Shown here: one piece after another, positions 45,191-57,191 of the stretch
Numbering within the stretch: the stretch's first letter is position 1
How the letters are laid out: every line of letters begins with the position of its first letter
Source: Micropterix aruncella
Lineage: Eukaryota > Arthropoda > Insecta > Lepidoptera > Micropterigidae
Length of the DNA stretch: 64,000 nucleotides
Direction: 5' to 3'
Assembly: GCA_944548615.1 (NCBI GenBank)
Contig: OX155972.1
Location: forward strand, 9,440,904-9,504,903
The notes under the pieces: generated by a model
Seen by the model: only the letters and a program-made list of their open reading frames with translations
Database searches by the model: none
What the model was told of the DNA's origin: nothing
Program-made: the position numbers and the translations under genes

Positions 45191-47130
45191 GGTTCATTCT
45201 TCGATAGAGAATTCATACTTCAATAACGAAATATTGGACTGAGAGACCTGAAATTCGGTACACCTACCTTGTTGGACCGAAATCCCGTTGTCAAAGAAAG
45301 TATTGCGTAATTTTTGGAATTATACCATTTTAATACAACGGAAAATACTACAAATATATTACAAATTGGCGCGCGGGGGGAGTTTGTATTGGCGCATTGT
45401 GGGGAGGGTTGACAGGGGGTTGTCTACTTGCCGCGAAAGTCTTGGGTTGGCACAACCGTTTTTTTTTCAAATAATCTGACAAATCGGAGAAATTAACATG
45501 ATATCAATCATTATTATTATTATTACATTATAGTTTTACAGTTTGAAAGACTTAAAGGTTATTCGAAATAATACTACAGTTCACTACATAATATTATGTG
45601 AGAATATTTCTTATTTCGTGAATAATCGAAATATTTATAACAGTTTATTTTACGGACTTTTTAATTATATAAATTTCACCCTTTGATTTTTGGACTATTT
45701 TAATATTATTTTTATCACTTGGATTGCTTTTAAATATTATATTAAATATAACTAAAATTGGAAATATGAAAAAAAAAGTTATAAAATAATAAAAAAATGA
45801 TAATTAACAATATTTAAAAGAAAAATACTGCAATTTATCAAATAGTTATTCCTATTATCTATATATAATAGGGGTCAATATTCGAATATATTTTGCGATA
45901 TATTTCCTCAACTGCATAGGCAGGTACTTACGCACCGAAATGTTTAGCAAGGCGGAGTTGGTTGCGCGCAAAGTATCTTTTGCATCAGCATTTGATTAGT
46001 GTATGTGGATGTTCGATTTCACTGGCAGATGTTGATTCCGAAGAAGAAGAAGAGCGACTTGAACGCTGCCAGTACTGCGTTTGCTCGAAAAATGCTTACC
46101 CCCCGCTAGTTTTTATAATTATCCGCCGCGCCGTCAGAACGACAGCATATAATATTTTCCAGAGGTTTTTTGCATACTCTCGCGACTCTGTATATATATC
46201 GCTTTATTTATCGCCTTCTTGAACCGCTCCGCAAAATCATAATAAAACTCCGCGAAAGAACTAATCCGCGTCGAGTGGGTCGTGTGTGGGACATTGTCGA
46301 AGAGACTTGCATGAAAAATCCACCAGCAGGCACCTCGAGGGTCCGTAGCAGTGCTGGGACTTCAGCTAGGCGAGGATCATCATCACAGGTCAGACGGTGT
46401 TTTACAGACATATATGTATATGATTACGTGTTGATGTTTGAGGGATTTGCGCGCATCGATTTCGTCTCATTTTGTAACGTACCCACATATTAGAATCTAT
46501 TTATTTATTTTAGTATAATTTATTCACGGTTATGATCCCGCCGTTGTTTGACTATTTACACGTTGAACAACCAGGAGTAGTTACCGAATATTTATTAAAA
46601 TACTCAACTTGATGAAATAACAATCTACATACCTGTCTGGCTACCCTTTTAATTAAGATTCTATTTCGCGCATCGCTATAACAACCCCTTAATTTCTGAA
46701 ACAACAATTATAACATGTTTTGACCACTAATTAAGTTAAAATACGAGAATCTCTGTTAATTATACTAAACAAACACGCAGTCTACTATTCGCTACCTAGT
46801 ATAATATCTGACGTTTTAGATCGCTGCGCAATACATAACAGGAGAGAGTTATGTCTTGCCTCGGCCTCAACCACCGGTTATATTAATATTAATTAAGGAC
46901 GAAGTGGGTTTGCTGAAGCGGACATTACTGCGTGAAATATTGGTTGGTTTTATTAAATGCCACCTCTTCTATTTATGTTGATGTTATCATGTTTCTACTC
47001 TGCAAATTAATATTTTGCAATGGTGTGCACATAATATGAGCATGTCTTATATAAAAAGCGGTTAAGTTACCCTAAGTTTTTCCCGGCAAGTAGACAACCC
47101 CTCCCCCCATCAACTCCACTCGGTCATATG
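45191..47130. other. No gene seen; two unassigned open frames
   Basis: Open frames at 45962-46222 and 46170-46493 (+) lie in a less AT-rich island and the second ends near a possible splice donor ('cacaggtcag' at 46384). Neither has a recognisable domain, and they overlap in different frames. Repeat relatives are limited to 45415-45450 and 47078-47120 ('cggcaagtagacaacccc', opposite orientations). This is the most gene-like blank in the window but the evidence is thin. Confidence 0.3.
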
Positions 47131-47153
47131 AATTGTATTGTATTGTATTGTAT
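47131..47153. repeat. (ATTGT)n microsatellite
   Basis: Four to five units of a pentamer. Confidence 0.9.
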
Positions 47154-47605
47154 ATGGTGTTTCATTCGATTAATTTGAAAAACCCTTTCCAACTGTATAC
47201 GATTTTTGGTATTTGGATTTGCCAATTTGACGCGTACCTATAGTCCGACATTGTATATTTTAGATATTTTTTTTATTTCAACACCATAGATATTCCTTAT
47301 AACTCCTTATAGATATTCCTTATAATTCCTTATAAATTGAATTTTACACTAATATTTTATATATACAATCGATAGATTTTGAAGAGAGCTGACGATTGAA
47401 ACCTAAACGAACTTTGTAGCTTCTCCGAGTCAAAAGTTAAAAGCTATGAAAATCTCTAAATGAAAATCTTGAAACGCAACAAAATGACCTCAAAATAACG
47501 GCGCTTACCTTTTACCGCGTGCAATGCGTCGCAGTCACTTAGCGTAATGAATTCTTTAATCCTTTAGCTGTCCAGTGGTGTAATTAAATTTTGGATGGCT
47601 GAGGT

Positions 47606-48262
47606 ATGTTTTTCACTTGCGAAAGTTTGACCACGTTAGCTGCTTTCGTGGGCAACTTCATTGGCTTCCCATTCGCGATCGAAGAAATTTGCATACGTTG
47701 TCGCTATCCTACAACATACTCAATAACCCCACTTCACCCTCCTATCTCAAGGAGAATTTCCACCCTTTGGGGGGCCATGGTCTTCCACTTCGATCAAGCC
47801 GGGATAACACACTCACCATTCCGATACATCATTCTTCTGTTTACATGCACTCTTTTACGGTCCATTCTGATCGTTTATGGAATCAGCTTTCTTACTTTAT
47901 CAGGCATGCACCTTCGTTGCACACTTTCAAATAGTTGCATACTTTAAAAAAAATATATTTACACAGCCACTAACAAAATACCTCACCTTGCCATCTCCTT
48001 CATCCTTCCTTGGGCAACCTTAGCATAAGTTACTGACATATATTTGTATAAGTTTACTTTAAATTTAACTTTACTACTTCTTTGTGTATTATACGGTGAA
48101 ATTTATGAATTATTTTATCAAATGGTTGACTGTTATAAATTGCTATAGCGATAAGTCCACCATTTGTGCATAAATTGTCTTTTTTTATAAAACCAGTGTG
48201 ATATTCATTAGGTTATTTTTTATAGCACAATAATGTTATTCTATTCTATTCTATTCTAGATG
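47606..48262 (+). pseudogene. LINE RT C-terminus with 3' UTR and (ATTCT)n tail
   Basis: The open frame 47617-47934 reads GQLHWLPIRDRRNLHTLSLS, then SPSYLKENFHPLGGHGLPLR, and closes with RLWNQLSYFIRHAPSLHTFK. 'LHWLPi..R' is the hallmark of the domain behind the RT palm in CR1/L2-type LINEs, and 'LWN.L...iR...s...FK' is the usual end. A stop follows where a 'fK..L' helix should continue. From 47970 the 3' UTR matches 42293-42585 and ends in (ATTCT)n at 48237-48258. Palm and endonuclease are missing. Confidence 0.82.
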
Positions 48263-48769
48263 ATAGATATGTAGCGGCAACACCAAACAGTATCCCCCGA
48301 TGTTGTTATCATTCATTTTTGGAATTTCCTCCCACTCTGGGAGCAATTTTAAAGACGTATTCACGTCAAAACACAATTTGAAAAATGCATATTTTATAAA
48401 CTGCACGATTAGCTCAAACCTTCTTTGTTCTTGGCGTTATCGTGATATTGTCGTCCTGAACAAACTGTTGCAGAGCGATGCCATCATGTCTAATACCTTT
48501 TCTGTGTTTCGCTTAAACGGAAAAACTTTCTATCGCCGCTGGGTCTGAAGGAAGGCAGTTACTTGAGTACTTATAAGAAAAGTTGTGTTTGTTGTCAGTC
48601 GAATTTCATTTCACAAACTGACTACACTCTAATCAAACCAAATAAAAACAAAAAGTTTTTATTCAACTTTGACATTATTGAATTATACAAACTTGATCAA
48701 AAAAGTTTTTTTTTTAGGTTTAATACTTTATTCATATACTTTTTGTACATTTAGCGCCATTGTTATTAG
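48263..48769. other. No gene seen
   Basis: A frame at 48300-48548 (+) has an opposite-strand reading that vaguely resembles a LINE or regulatory-protein end (KYAFFKLCFDVNTSLKLLPE), but this is too weak to annotate. Confidence 0.3.
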
Positions 48770-48850
48770 TTAACATTCTGTTACAAACACTATTGGTTAA
48801 TATTCTGTAACGGCAGTCGTGTCTTGTTATTCTTTTCAATATATTTACTT
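48770..48850 (-). repeat. RepB, terminal fragment
   Basis: 'tctgtaacggcagtcgtgtc' and 'ttttcaatatatttac' are the reverse of the RepB start ('gtaaatatattaaaag...acgactgccgtaacaga'). Confidence 0.7.
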
Positions 48851-48961
48851 CTCTAAGATGTATAAAGTGCCTACCTTTCTCTCTCCTTCCTTGACCAATT
48901 TCCTTTCCTCGGCATTCTAATTTTTAAATATAGCAGTTTGTATTTTATGCAGGCAGGATGG

Positions 48962-49640
48962 CGGTGTCGACTACAACGGGCGAACCCGTCACCCCAGGCT
49001 GGTATAACGATATAGATCGTTCTTTCAGCCGTGGGATGAGCGTAGAAAACTTGGGGACAAGACAATCTACTGTCTAATTCAACAGCAATCCTTTAGGGCA
49101 CCGGGGAAGGTACCAAGCGGGCAGCCTCTCCCCCTAACTACCAGTTTTGGCAGGATATCTCTGTCTGGAATTCACCTTCAGGATACCTCAGTCCTCCCGA
49201 CTGGTCACGGGTCCGAGGTCGCTTACGCAACCTCTACGTGTAATTACAGCGGTAATTCAGTTTAAATTTATCGCGGATCTAGGCGTTATTTGCCTATAGT
49301 CCCACACAGGATAGAGTGGCCCAAGGTCATTTCAAGAGTGGCATGATATCAGGTGAGCCATCTAACTCCGCTGCTTAGGAAACAGTGTATTTCCATAGTC
49401 TCCAGACCCCTTCAAAAATTAGTCAGAATGCACAACCGATTGTCTCGCCGACCGGCGCGCAAACCGTCCAGTGGCGCCGGGATGCAATCCCGCCGGGAGA
49501 AACCGGTCCAACAGCTCTGAGGCCTGAGACACAGCCGTCCACTCGAGGAGGCATCTGAATAGGAGCTGAATCATGAGTTGAGCCGATCCGAGATCAAAAT
49601 GGATCTTGTGGCCCAAGCTGCACGAAACCGTTCACCACCA
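48962..49640 (+). repeat. RepA subfamily 2, full-length copy
   Basis: Begins 'ggtgtcgactacaacgggcg', then the subfamily-2 block 'ccaggctggtataacgatat', and follows the RepA landmarks in order with more divergence than other copies. It ends near 'atcttgtggcccaagctgca'. Confidence 0.82.
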
Positions 49641-50219
49641 TTTTATGCAGGCAAACGTATTTGTATACAAATCTTTATTTTTACAAGTCGTGCATGAACC
49701 ACTGTACGGTGATTAGTTGACGGCAATAATGTCGCCTTTTTCTATTTTACTTTATAAGGGATATTAAGGGATAGTATTGTAAAGGAGCAAATATTTTTTT
49801 TCGAGATGAAAGATGGAAATATCCATTTTGAGCCTCCCGAGATATAGGAGACCATTTCCAGGTGGAATTATTTTTGTGTGTCTCTATGTCGGTCTGTTTT
49901 TTCACATTGCGTATTCACATTATGAAACTCGGCTGTAATGTTTCATATACAAGCTACACTAATAATATTAAAACACCGCCATATATTTTAATCAACTATA
50001 CACGCCATCTGTTGGCGCTTGAACCAACCTCACACTTAGCCGAGGAACGAAAATGCCGCCCGAGGCGTTTGTAATGGAACCCACCCGGGTTCTTCTGCCG
50101 GCCGAGACAGGGCGCTCATCGATTTTATGAACTAAATTAATATTCAGATGAAATCACTTGCCGGAAAAGCCTTAATCTGATTTTTCAAGTGCAAATAAAG
50201 AGGTTAATATTATTATTAC
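49641..50219. other. No gene; RepD-type pieces
   Basis: 49790-49940 ('ggaaatatccattttgagcc', 'gtgtgtctctatgtcggtct') and 49960-50170 ('cgccatctgttggcgcttga', 'cacttgccggaaaagcctta') are pieces also seen near 45010 and 27890. No coding signal. Confidence 0.5.
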
Positions 50220-51175
50220 GCGGCTGCCCAATAATGTATGTTTTCCGTTTCTTTATTACACCGTAACTTCTAAACGACTGAACCTTAGGCAGTCACGGCA
50301 GTCATGCCGTGAACACTTCCAAAAACTAGGGATATTGACCGTATATGCGATTTTTGCTCAAGAAGCTTTTTGCGAATTCTATTGCAATAAGAGCTCGGCC
50401 ATATCCCACGAGGAAGTACATCGGCATGACACCAGGAATAAAACCCTGTATCTCCAACCGTTCGTAGCACGTACTGCCAAGTTCCAGGCGACTAGTCGAT
50501 ACTTAGGCCTCAACTTTTCAATAAATTGCCCAAAAGATTAAAAGCAATTAAAAACATCGATATTTTCAAGAGATCCAACCGAGTCTATCTGCTTAAAATC
50601 AACATGTATGCTCATAACGACTTCGTAAAATATTTTGAAAATACATAGCATCTACCCATTTAATCTAATACATATTATTTTCTTTTAATTGTTTCGTTGT
50701 AAACTGTAATCATATAGTCTTTATTTTTGTAAATTGGTAAGTTTAAAGTTATATATTGTAAATCATTTCTTGGCTAAATTGAGTAACTAGTTTGAGATTA
50801 ATTACTGTCATTCCTACACAATTGTATGGTTGTGTTGGAAATAAATACTTTTATCTTTATCTTTTTATCTTAAGAAGTGCGTGATATTGTCAGAATCGTT
50901 ATATCATCCCGAGTGTCATAAAGTATATTAGCTGTCCAAATATGAAGTAAGTAGTTGTCTAAATGTCCAAATGTCAATAAATTAACATAATATATCGTTT
51001 TTGGTATCAAATGAAAGGTCTGAATAGGTATATTCCGGAATATATAAAGATCTATATATTTAAATTGGTAAACCAAAAATATTCCATAAAAAATCGTACT
51101 AAAAATAACTATAAATAAAATAGTTCATTTTCTGTAACGGGAGCCGTGTTTTGTATTCTTTTTAATATATTTACT
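50220..51175 (-). repeat. RepB, interrupted by a LINE
   Basis: 50220-50284 ('ccgtttctttattacaccgtaac') and 50871-51175 ('aagtgcgtgatattgtcaga' to 'ctgtaacgggagccgtgttt') join into one reverse-oriented RepB. The second piece includes 'aaaaatattccataaaaaat' intact, the site that holds the Helitron in the copy at 5905-6840. Confidence 0.85.
50285..50870 (+). pseudogene. 5'-truncated LINE inserted in RepB
   Basis: The ORF end 50385-50650 reads EVHRHDTRNKTLYLQPFVAR, RYLGLNFSIN, then after a one-base shift KRLKAIKNIDIFKRSNRVYL. This is the usual 'HdTR.k..l..p..r....ryfGl..yN.LP..ik.i.....FK' close of a LINE ORF2. The 3' UTR runs to 50868 and ends in 'ttttatctttatctttttat', a (TTTATC)n tail. The site duplication is short, perhaps CTTA. 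Confidence 0.78.
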
Positions 51176-51182
51176 GAAATAT

Positions 51183-52485
51183 TTATTTATTTATTTATTT
51201 AACAGGGAAAACATACAGCGCTACAAAAAAATATTACAATTACATTAAATACAATATTTCTGGCCGATGACATGCTTTCAACAATAGTTTTAGTTAGTTA
51301 AGTCTCCAATACGCACAGTGCATTCTGTGGGGGTTGGGAGGGGAAAAGGTAAGGAAAAGGATGGAATGGGTGTTAATAGATTTTAAGTAATAATGTGCAG
51401 TACAAAAAATACAAATTTGAAAAATTTGAAAAGTTAAGAAAATTAAGAAAAAATTACTCCATCATATAAACCATCATATACAGTTATCATATACAGTTAA
51501 AGAACAGTATCATATACAGTTAAAGAACAACGAACGAAAAACCAAGTAGTCCCTAAGTCAATAGTATCCCATGAGAAATGTCTATGTCGCATTTTCGATT
51601 AATTTTAAGTATATGCTTTGCTTAAATTTTTTCTCCTTCATGTTAAATAGGTCGATATTCTGGAAATGTTTATCGTAAGTTGACATTAAGCGGTACATGA
51701 TGGAATTCTGGGCATACCTAGTACGGACGCGCGGGACTTCGAAGGTACGGGGAAAGCGAGCCACGCGTGGTGGAACGTGAAAAGTTGGATTATGTATGAA
51801 ATACGGGTTGTCCACGTTGTTATGGATAACTTTGTGTAATAATACCATGTCTGCCGTGGTACGGCGGTTCTCCAATGATGTAATATTGAAGTTATTCATC
51901 CTCTCCTCGTACGTGTTCAGTCCCAAGCATTGACGGTAGTTTAATTGTCTCATAAAACGTTTTTGATCGCTTTCTATTCTCTCCTTACATACATGATATT
52001 GCAGATTCCAGATCGGAGATGCAAACTCTAATACGCTTCGGATGTATGCAAAATAAAGGGTTTTGAATACAGTCGGGTCAGAGAACGACTTAGAGACCCT
52101 ACTAATGAAGCCCAAGGTTTTTAACGCTTTACTGACAATACCTTGTATGTGTTCGTCAAATGTCAATCGGTGATCGAGTTGAACGCCAAGGTCGCGAATG
52201 CTCAGCGCGTTGGGAATCGGATCATGGTTGATAAAATACTGAAAATGCAAATTAATTTTTTTACGGCTGAACGTAATTTGATTGCATTTCAAAGCGTTGA
52301 GAGAGAGTCTGTTTCTTTCGCAGTACTCAAACAACCTATTAATGTCATCCTGGATAAGGTGGCAATCGGTGATGCTTTCAACCTGGGCGTAAATTTTAAG
52401 GTCATCCGCGTATAGTATATAGGGCCCATTTTTAAAGCATGATCCAATATCGTGTAAATACGCATCTATTGGATATGCCTGAGTG
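51183..52485 (-). pseudogene. LINE RT, 5'-truncated, mostly open
   Basis: Minus strand. The palm box YADD lies at 52399-52413 in GPYILYADDLKIYAQVESIT; from there the frame is open for about 275 codons to 51582. Downstream motifs are CNQITFSRKKINLHF, IRDLGVQLDHRLTFDEHI, RSVLEFASPIWNLQYHVC and RRTTADMVLLHKVIHNNVDN, the C-terminal domain. The 3' UTR ends in (AAAT)n at 51183-51203. The domain order and several motifs match the decayed relic at 3890-4543, so the two are one clade. Endonuclease and fingers are absent. Confidence 0.88.
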
Positions 52486-53217
52486 CTTGCTATGTAGAGA
52501 GCGATTTACACACAGACATAGTGCTATTTTAGCATTGCCCATAAATTGAAGCAGAGGCACATTTATAATTTAAAACAAGCGAGAGCTTTTTAAAAATAGG
52601 TATTTTAATTGTGAAACCGCGAAACTTTCCCCGTGCCTCCGCCTCGCGCCGCGTTGCTCGGGACAAGTGACAGAGACAAACGGTTTTTCCGAAGAGCGTT
52701 CCTGGATCTTTCGACGCGTCGGTTTATTTCAGAAACAATGCATCCACCTGCGGAAACAATAAAAAAGGGGAAAAACCCGCGGCACAAAGGCTGTCCGTTT
52801 AATGGATGATGGCTTGATGAAGTCTTTTTTATATACATATTTTGGACCGGAGAGAGGAGAAATAATTTACAAAACAAAATCACAAAGCGCACGAGTGTCA
52901 TTGTCGGCAGAGGGTGATGAGCGATGGAGGTGTGTTTATGAATGTAGAGAATAATGAAGACCACACAGATTATACGTGTACATACATATTAGAATTTCAT
53001 TTAACATGATTTATTAAAATATGTTAAAAAATTACCCACAAGACTAGTGTCGTATCGTGGAACTCGCCTTGTTGCCTATTGGCGATACCTTCTAGGTGGG
53101 AATTTATAGCATCACGCAGTCAAACACTCAGGCGGTCACCCATACAAATATTGACCGCGCTCAACGCTGCTTAAATTCGGTGACAACGAGGTGAACCGGT
53201 GTCAACGTGGCTACGGA
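52486..53217. other. No gene seen
   Basis: A frame at 52605-52964 (-) has no recognisable domain. 53050-53085 ('actcgccttgttgcctattg') repeats 21270-21290, so part of this is dispersed repeat. Confidence 0.4.
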
Positions 53218-53640
53218 CACTATATCAATGCTTCTGACTCCATCATCAGACCCTGGGAATCATTCATGACCAGAGTACATCTCAAGCCGATTCCAACAAA
53301 CCTAAACACGGTTAAGTTGTTTCGTTAAAGAATTCCAGTGCCAGCCTTCCAGTTCCATCATCAGACTCTGGAAATCATTCATTACCAGAGTACATCTCAA
53401 GCCGATTCCAACAAGCCCAAACACGGCTCGGATATTTTGTTTCGTTATGCGGTTCCTGTGACTACCTTCCGCCTTCATCATCAGATCAGTTTGATGATAC
53501 CATATTATTGTATTATCATCAGAACTACACACAATTGCCAAGTTATATATTTATACGACTATCAGAAGTGAATGAAATTCGACTGGCAAAATTCCGTTAT
53601 GTGATAGATACATACAAGTCAAGTTAATAAAAGCGTGGTA
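53218..53640 (+). mobile_element. RepE, copy 3
   Basis: Three tandem units marked by 'ccatcatcaga' at 53241, 53357 and 53478 (periods about 118), then the fixed tail and the right terminus 'aataaaagcgtggta'. The internal sequence is a diverged subfamily ('ccagagtacatctcaagccg'). The left terminus is not clear. It sits 33 bp from the RepM copy that follows. Confidence 0.75.
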
Positions 53641-53672
53641 AATGCGTTAGTAGTGAAAGCACATTTTTCAAA

Positions 53673-54219
53673 ACAAGCTTTTATTAAAATGTTTTGTCTT
53701 GAGCCAACCCTGGGTGCAGCAGCCATGTTAAAGTGGAACTTAGGACGGGCTATCTTAATTGCATGCGTATACAAAATTTAATTTCTGTGCTGTCGAACGT
53801 AGAGGAGTCCCCTTGTTGGAAGCCAACCCTGTGCGCAGCAGCCCTGACGCGGTGAAACTTAGAACGGACTGTCATAATTGAATGCGTATACAAAATTTCG
53901 TTTCTGTGCTGTTAACCGTTGAAGAGTCCCCTCGTCGGGAGCCAATACTGGGTGCAGCAGCCATGACGTCGTGAAATTTAGAACTGGCTATCATAATTTA
54001 ATGCGTAAACAAAATTATGTGTCTGTGCTGTTGACCGTGGAAGAGTAGCCTCGTCGAGAGCCGATCCTGGTTGTAGAATCAGGTCATGCTTACCATATAA
54101 AATGCATTGTCATCGAAACTGAACCAACGTGTAAAAATTCAACTTTATAGGATAAGAGGAAGTGGTTCTAATTCAGCTCTCAAGAATACATTGCAAGGAA
54201 CTCGTAAATAAAAGCTTGT
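53673..54219 (+). mobile_element. RepM, copy with four tandem units
   Basis: Ends 'acaagcttttattaaaatg' (53673) and 'taaataaaagcttgta' (to 54219) are inverted repeats. Four units of about 118 bp carry 'gagccaaccctgggtgcagcagcc' and 'aacgggctatcataattgaa'-type landmarks. The right unique part ('taggataagaggaagtggtt') matches 40760-40795 in reverse. Confidence 0.83.
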
Positions 54220-54524
54220 AAAAATAGCATCGGTATAAGCCTGGCAAATATCTGTTGCACCGCCTGAGCGAACGTACGGACTATAGGCAGAGATAGGAGG
54301 TACATATAACTTTCTATCAATCAGAATCAGGTATATAGCATATGTTACTAAAGACCTACGAAATATATTGGACTTAAATAAACCCTAAATGTGATTATTC
54401 TGCGCTCTATCACTGGGAATTGATATACGGCATCATTGGAGGTTGTCCGCAATCCATCATGACCTCTTAGTTAACCTCAAAAATTGAAGAGACAATGTGT
54501 ATTTTGAAGGTCATCCAAAAGAAA

Positions 54525-54650
54525 TCCCGATGTTCTCCTCCCTCTTCTGGAATATGGAGAGGTAGCATTTCTCAACCTTACATAAGAGTTAGCCACCAAA
54601 GTTGAGCTTCTACAAAACTTCTGCCTTCGATATATACATGGACTCCGTTT
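54525..54650 (+). pseudogene. LINE RT fragment
   Basis: In one frame: LLPLLEYGEVAFLNLT, a stop, ELATKVELLQNFCLRYIHGL. This is the 'p.leYgd.a........kl..lQn.clR.i.gl' block after the RT palm. About 42 codons only. Confidence 0.65.
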
Positions 54651-54752
54651 TTATTTCTATTTAAAATATAATTTTAAGCTCCAAGAAAAAAATATGTAGA
54701 AATTAAGTCATACAATTATTATATATGGAATTAGAGAGCAATTCTTCTCAAG

Positions 54753-55068
54753 GGGCTCTCTAGACGATCAAGCATGCTTGTCAAGAATTGCGTCGCGGGC
54801 TGGGCAGGTATTGTAAACCGCAGGAAATATGCAAATATTTTTTTGTAATATTTACTAAAAATGCCTAATTAGGTAGTTTTATACCAGGGAGTGACATCAT
54901 TCCTCAATCAATTACATCTAATTAACGTGACTCCCTGGTATAAACTATAACATTAAGCATGTTTGGTATATATTACAAAAAAAATATTTGCATATTCCTG
55001 CGGTTTACGATCCCCTCCCAGCCCGCGACGCAATGCTTGACAAGCATGCTTGATCGTCTAGAGAGCCC
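54753..55068. mobile_element. Palindromic MITE, about 140-bp arms
   Basis: Termini GGGCTCTCTAGACGATCAAG at 54753 and the exact reverse complement ending at 55068. The arms continue inward for about 140 bp with small differences (CATGCTTG, 'aaaccgcaggaaatatgcaa', 'ataccagggagtgac') around a 23-base centre, so nearly the whole 316-bp element is a hairpin. No ORF. The target duplication is not clear ('aag' occurs on both sides). Confidence 0.88.
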
Positions 55069-55744
55069 TAAGACTATCTTTCTAGGGTAACTAATATTAT
55101 AAGTATATTTCCTTTAACTTCACTTTTACTTTACTAAAAAAATATTTTGTATTTTTAATATTGACTTTTGATTTTTTATGATGTTTCTGGTGTATATTAT
55201 TATTTTTGACTTTTACTCTCCTACTAACATTTTGTTTTATTTTCTGATTATTTCTGATGATATTTGACACAATCAAATCCTGTGCTACCTGGTGTGCTGC
55301 TCTAAATAGTTGCAATATTAAATCTCTTTATAGTCGCATATCTACCGACGACTAATTATGTATATTTTGCTTTGCAGCCCGTTTCGCTTTGCGTGGTAAT
55401 TAATATCCGCTTAAATCGGGGAAATTCCGGTACGAAATGTCCGGTGCCAAACTAAAAGTTAGTGGAAACTTTCGCGAAACATTCGAGTGCCTCAATAGAG
55501 AGCAATTCTCGCCGCTCCGCACACAGTCAGTATGGCTGTTTCGCTAAAATTCATTTCCACCAAAGCAGCGGAAATTATTTTACGAGTTTATTAGAGGCGG
55601 GGGAATTTGCCGTCCCCACTGGGGGTCGGTCATAAAATGCATCCTACTTTACGGTCCGGGTAAAGTAAATTAAATATCCTAGTATACCATATCTAAACAG
55701 AATTTTCAGCCATTTACTAATGATGCGACGTGGACTTGATATAG
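55069..55744. other. No gene seen
   Basis: 55370-55640 is moderately GC-rich and seems single-copy in the window. No open frame was supported. Confidence 0.4.
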
Positions 55745-56345
55745 AGTTGTCAACTACAACGAGCGAACCCGTCACCTCAGGAAGTTTTAACGATTAGTCG
55801 TTCTCTCTGCCGTGAAGTGAACGCAGAAGACTTGGACAAAACAGTCCACCGCCACAAACCCGTAAGAGGCCACCAGGAGTGTTACCTAGCGGGCTTACAC
55901 TCACGCCCTTACTTCCAATTGCGACCAGATTACTCCGGTCTCTCAACTGGTTACGAGTTCGAGGTCACTTGCGCGGTCCTCTCCTTTACGAAGCGGTGAA
56001 ACGGTCTATACCGAATCTATCGCGGACCAAAGCATCCTTTGCCCGGCTGTTCACCCAGGATCTGGAGCCGATGGTCGTTTCAAGAACAGTCGCCGTAAGG
56101 TCCGCCACCACTCCACTCTATAGGAAACAGTACTGCTTCCAGACTCCTCCGACTGTTAGTCAGAGTGCACAGTCGATTGGCTTACGCCGCACGGTGCGTA
56201 GACCGTCCAGGAGCATCAGAAGGTTGATTCCTAATGGAAACGAGTTCTGCCCGGGCTCGCACTTCATGCGTGGAGGCCGCCGAATGGGTGGTGACCAGTG
56301 AGTGTGACCAACCCTGAACATATTGGGTCTTCGTGGCCAACTCGA
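55745..56345 (+). repeat. RepA, copy
   Basis: From 'gttgtcaactacaacgagcg' to 'gggtcttcgtggccaactcg'. Close to the copy at 8992-9650, apart from a deletion between 'agaggcc' and 'caggagtgttacc'. The 140-codon frame across it is not conserved in the other copies. Confidence 0.88.
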
Positions 56346-56376
56346 GGAAACGGATAGGTAAGGAAAAGGATGGGCC

Positions 56377-56830
56377 TTTTTACAAGCTTTATAATAACTT
56401 GCAATGTTCGTAAGTAAGTTGTCCGTTTCAAAATTTTCAAACCATTTTTCAACCACTTGCTGGTATCCTATTGGGTATACGAGTAAGTTCGATGACAATG
56501 CAACTTTATGGTACCATCGAGCTGATTCGATTATGGAGCCGGGATATAGAGGCTGAAACTTCCTGACGGCAACTGGTAGGATAGTAGAAATTGGGCATGT
56601 TTTGTTATCATGAGTACTTTCCATTACACATGATAACGAGGGTCTGAAGATGGAGCCGGAAGGTTGCCATTGAAACTCTCTAATGGAAAGTGCTAAGATA
56701 GTCGTGTTTGGGCTCGTTTGTTTTGTTGTCTTGCGTATTTTCCATTACATTTGATGACGAGAGTCTGAAGATGGAGCCGAGAGATTGCCACTGGAACTCC
56801 ATAATGGAACGTAAAGCTTGTTTTTAATAA
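56377..56830 (-). mobile_element. RepE/RepM-type element, reverse copy
   Basis: Outer ends 'tttacaagctttataataac' (56377) and 'cgtaaagcttgtttttaata' (56811) are inverted-repeat-like. Inside are about three units carrying 'tgaagatggagccg' (the reverse of the RepE 'cggctccatcatca' landmark). It has RepM-like termini with RepE-like internal units. Confidence 0.65.
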
Positions 56831-57191
56831 TCCTTTTTTAACCCTTAATAGCTTCATGTGACATTTCTGTAACAAACTACTAATCCCCCTAAAATCCCCT
56901 TAAATAAGGCACTCAATTCATTTAGTTCATTTGAATCCGTCTAGCACTACTGTACCTTACCACTTAGTATCGAGTAAAAATCATAGATAGCGTAACTAAG
57001 CGACTTATGTGAGTTTAAATGCTGCGCGTTGATGAAAGTGATAAATTACAATTAAGGCAGGTGTTGAATGACTGATAAAAAAATATAAAAGTGTATACAA
57101 TTGTGTGGTTTTCGTGGAAACCTGTAGGTAAGAAAATAATTTTATCCATTCAAAATTTCGAAGCAAAAGATGGCAAGTTAGGATGTTCTAA

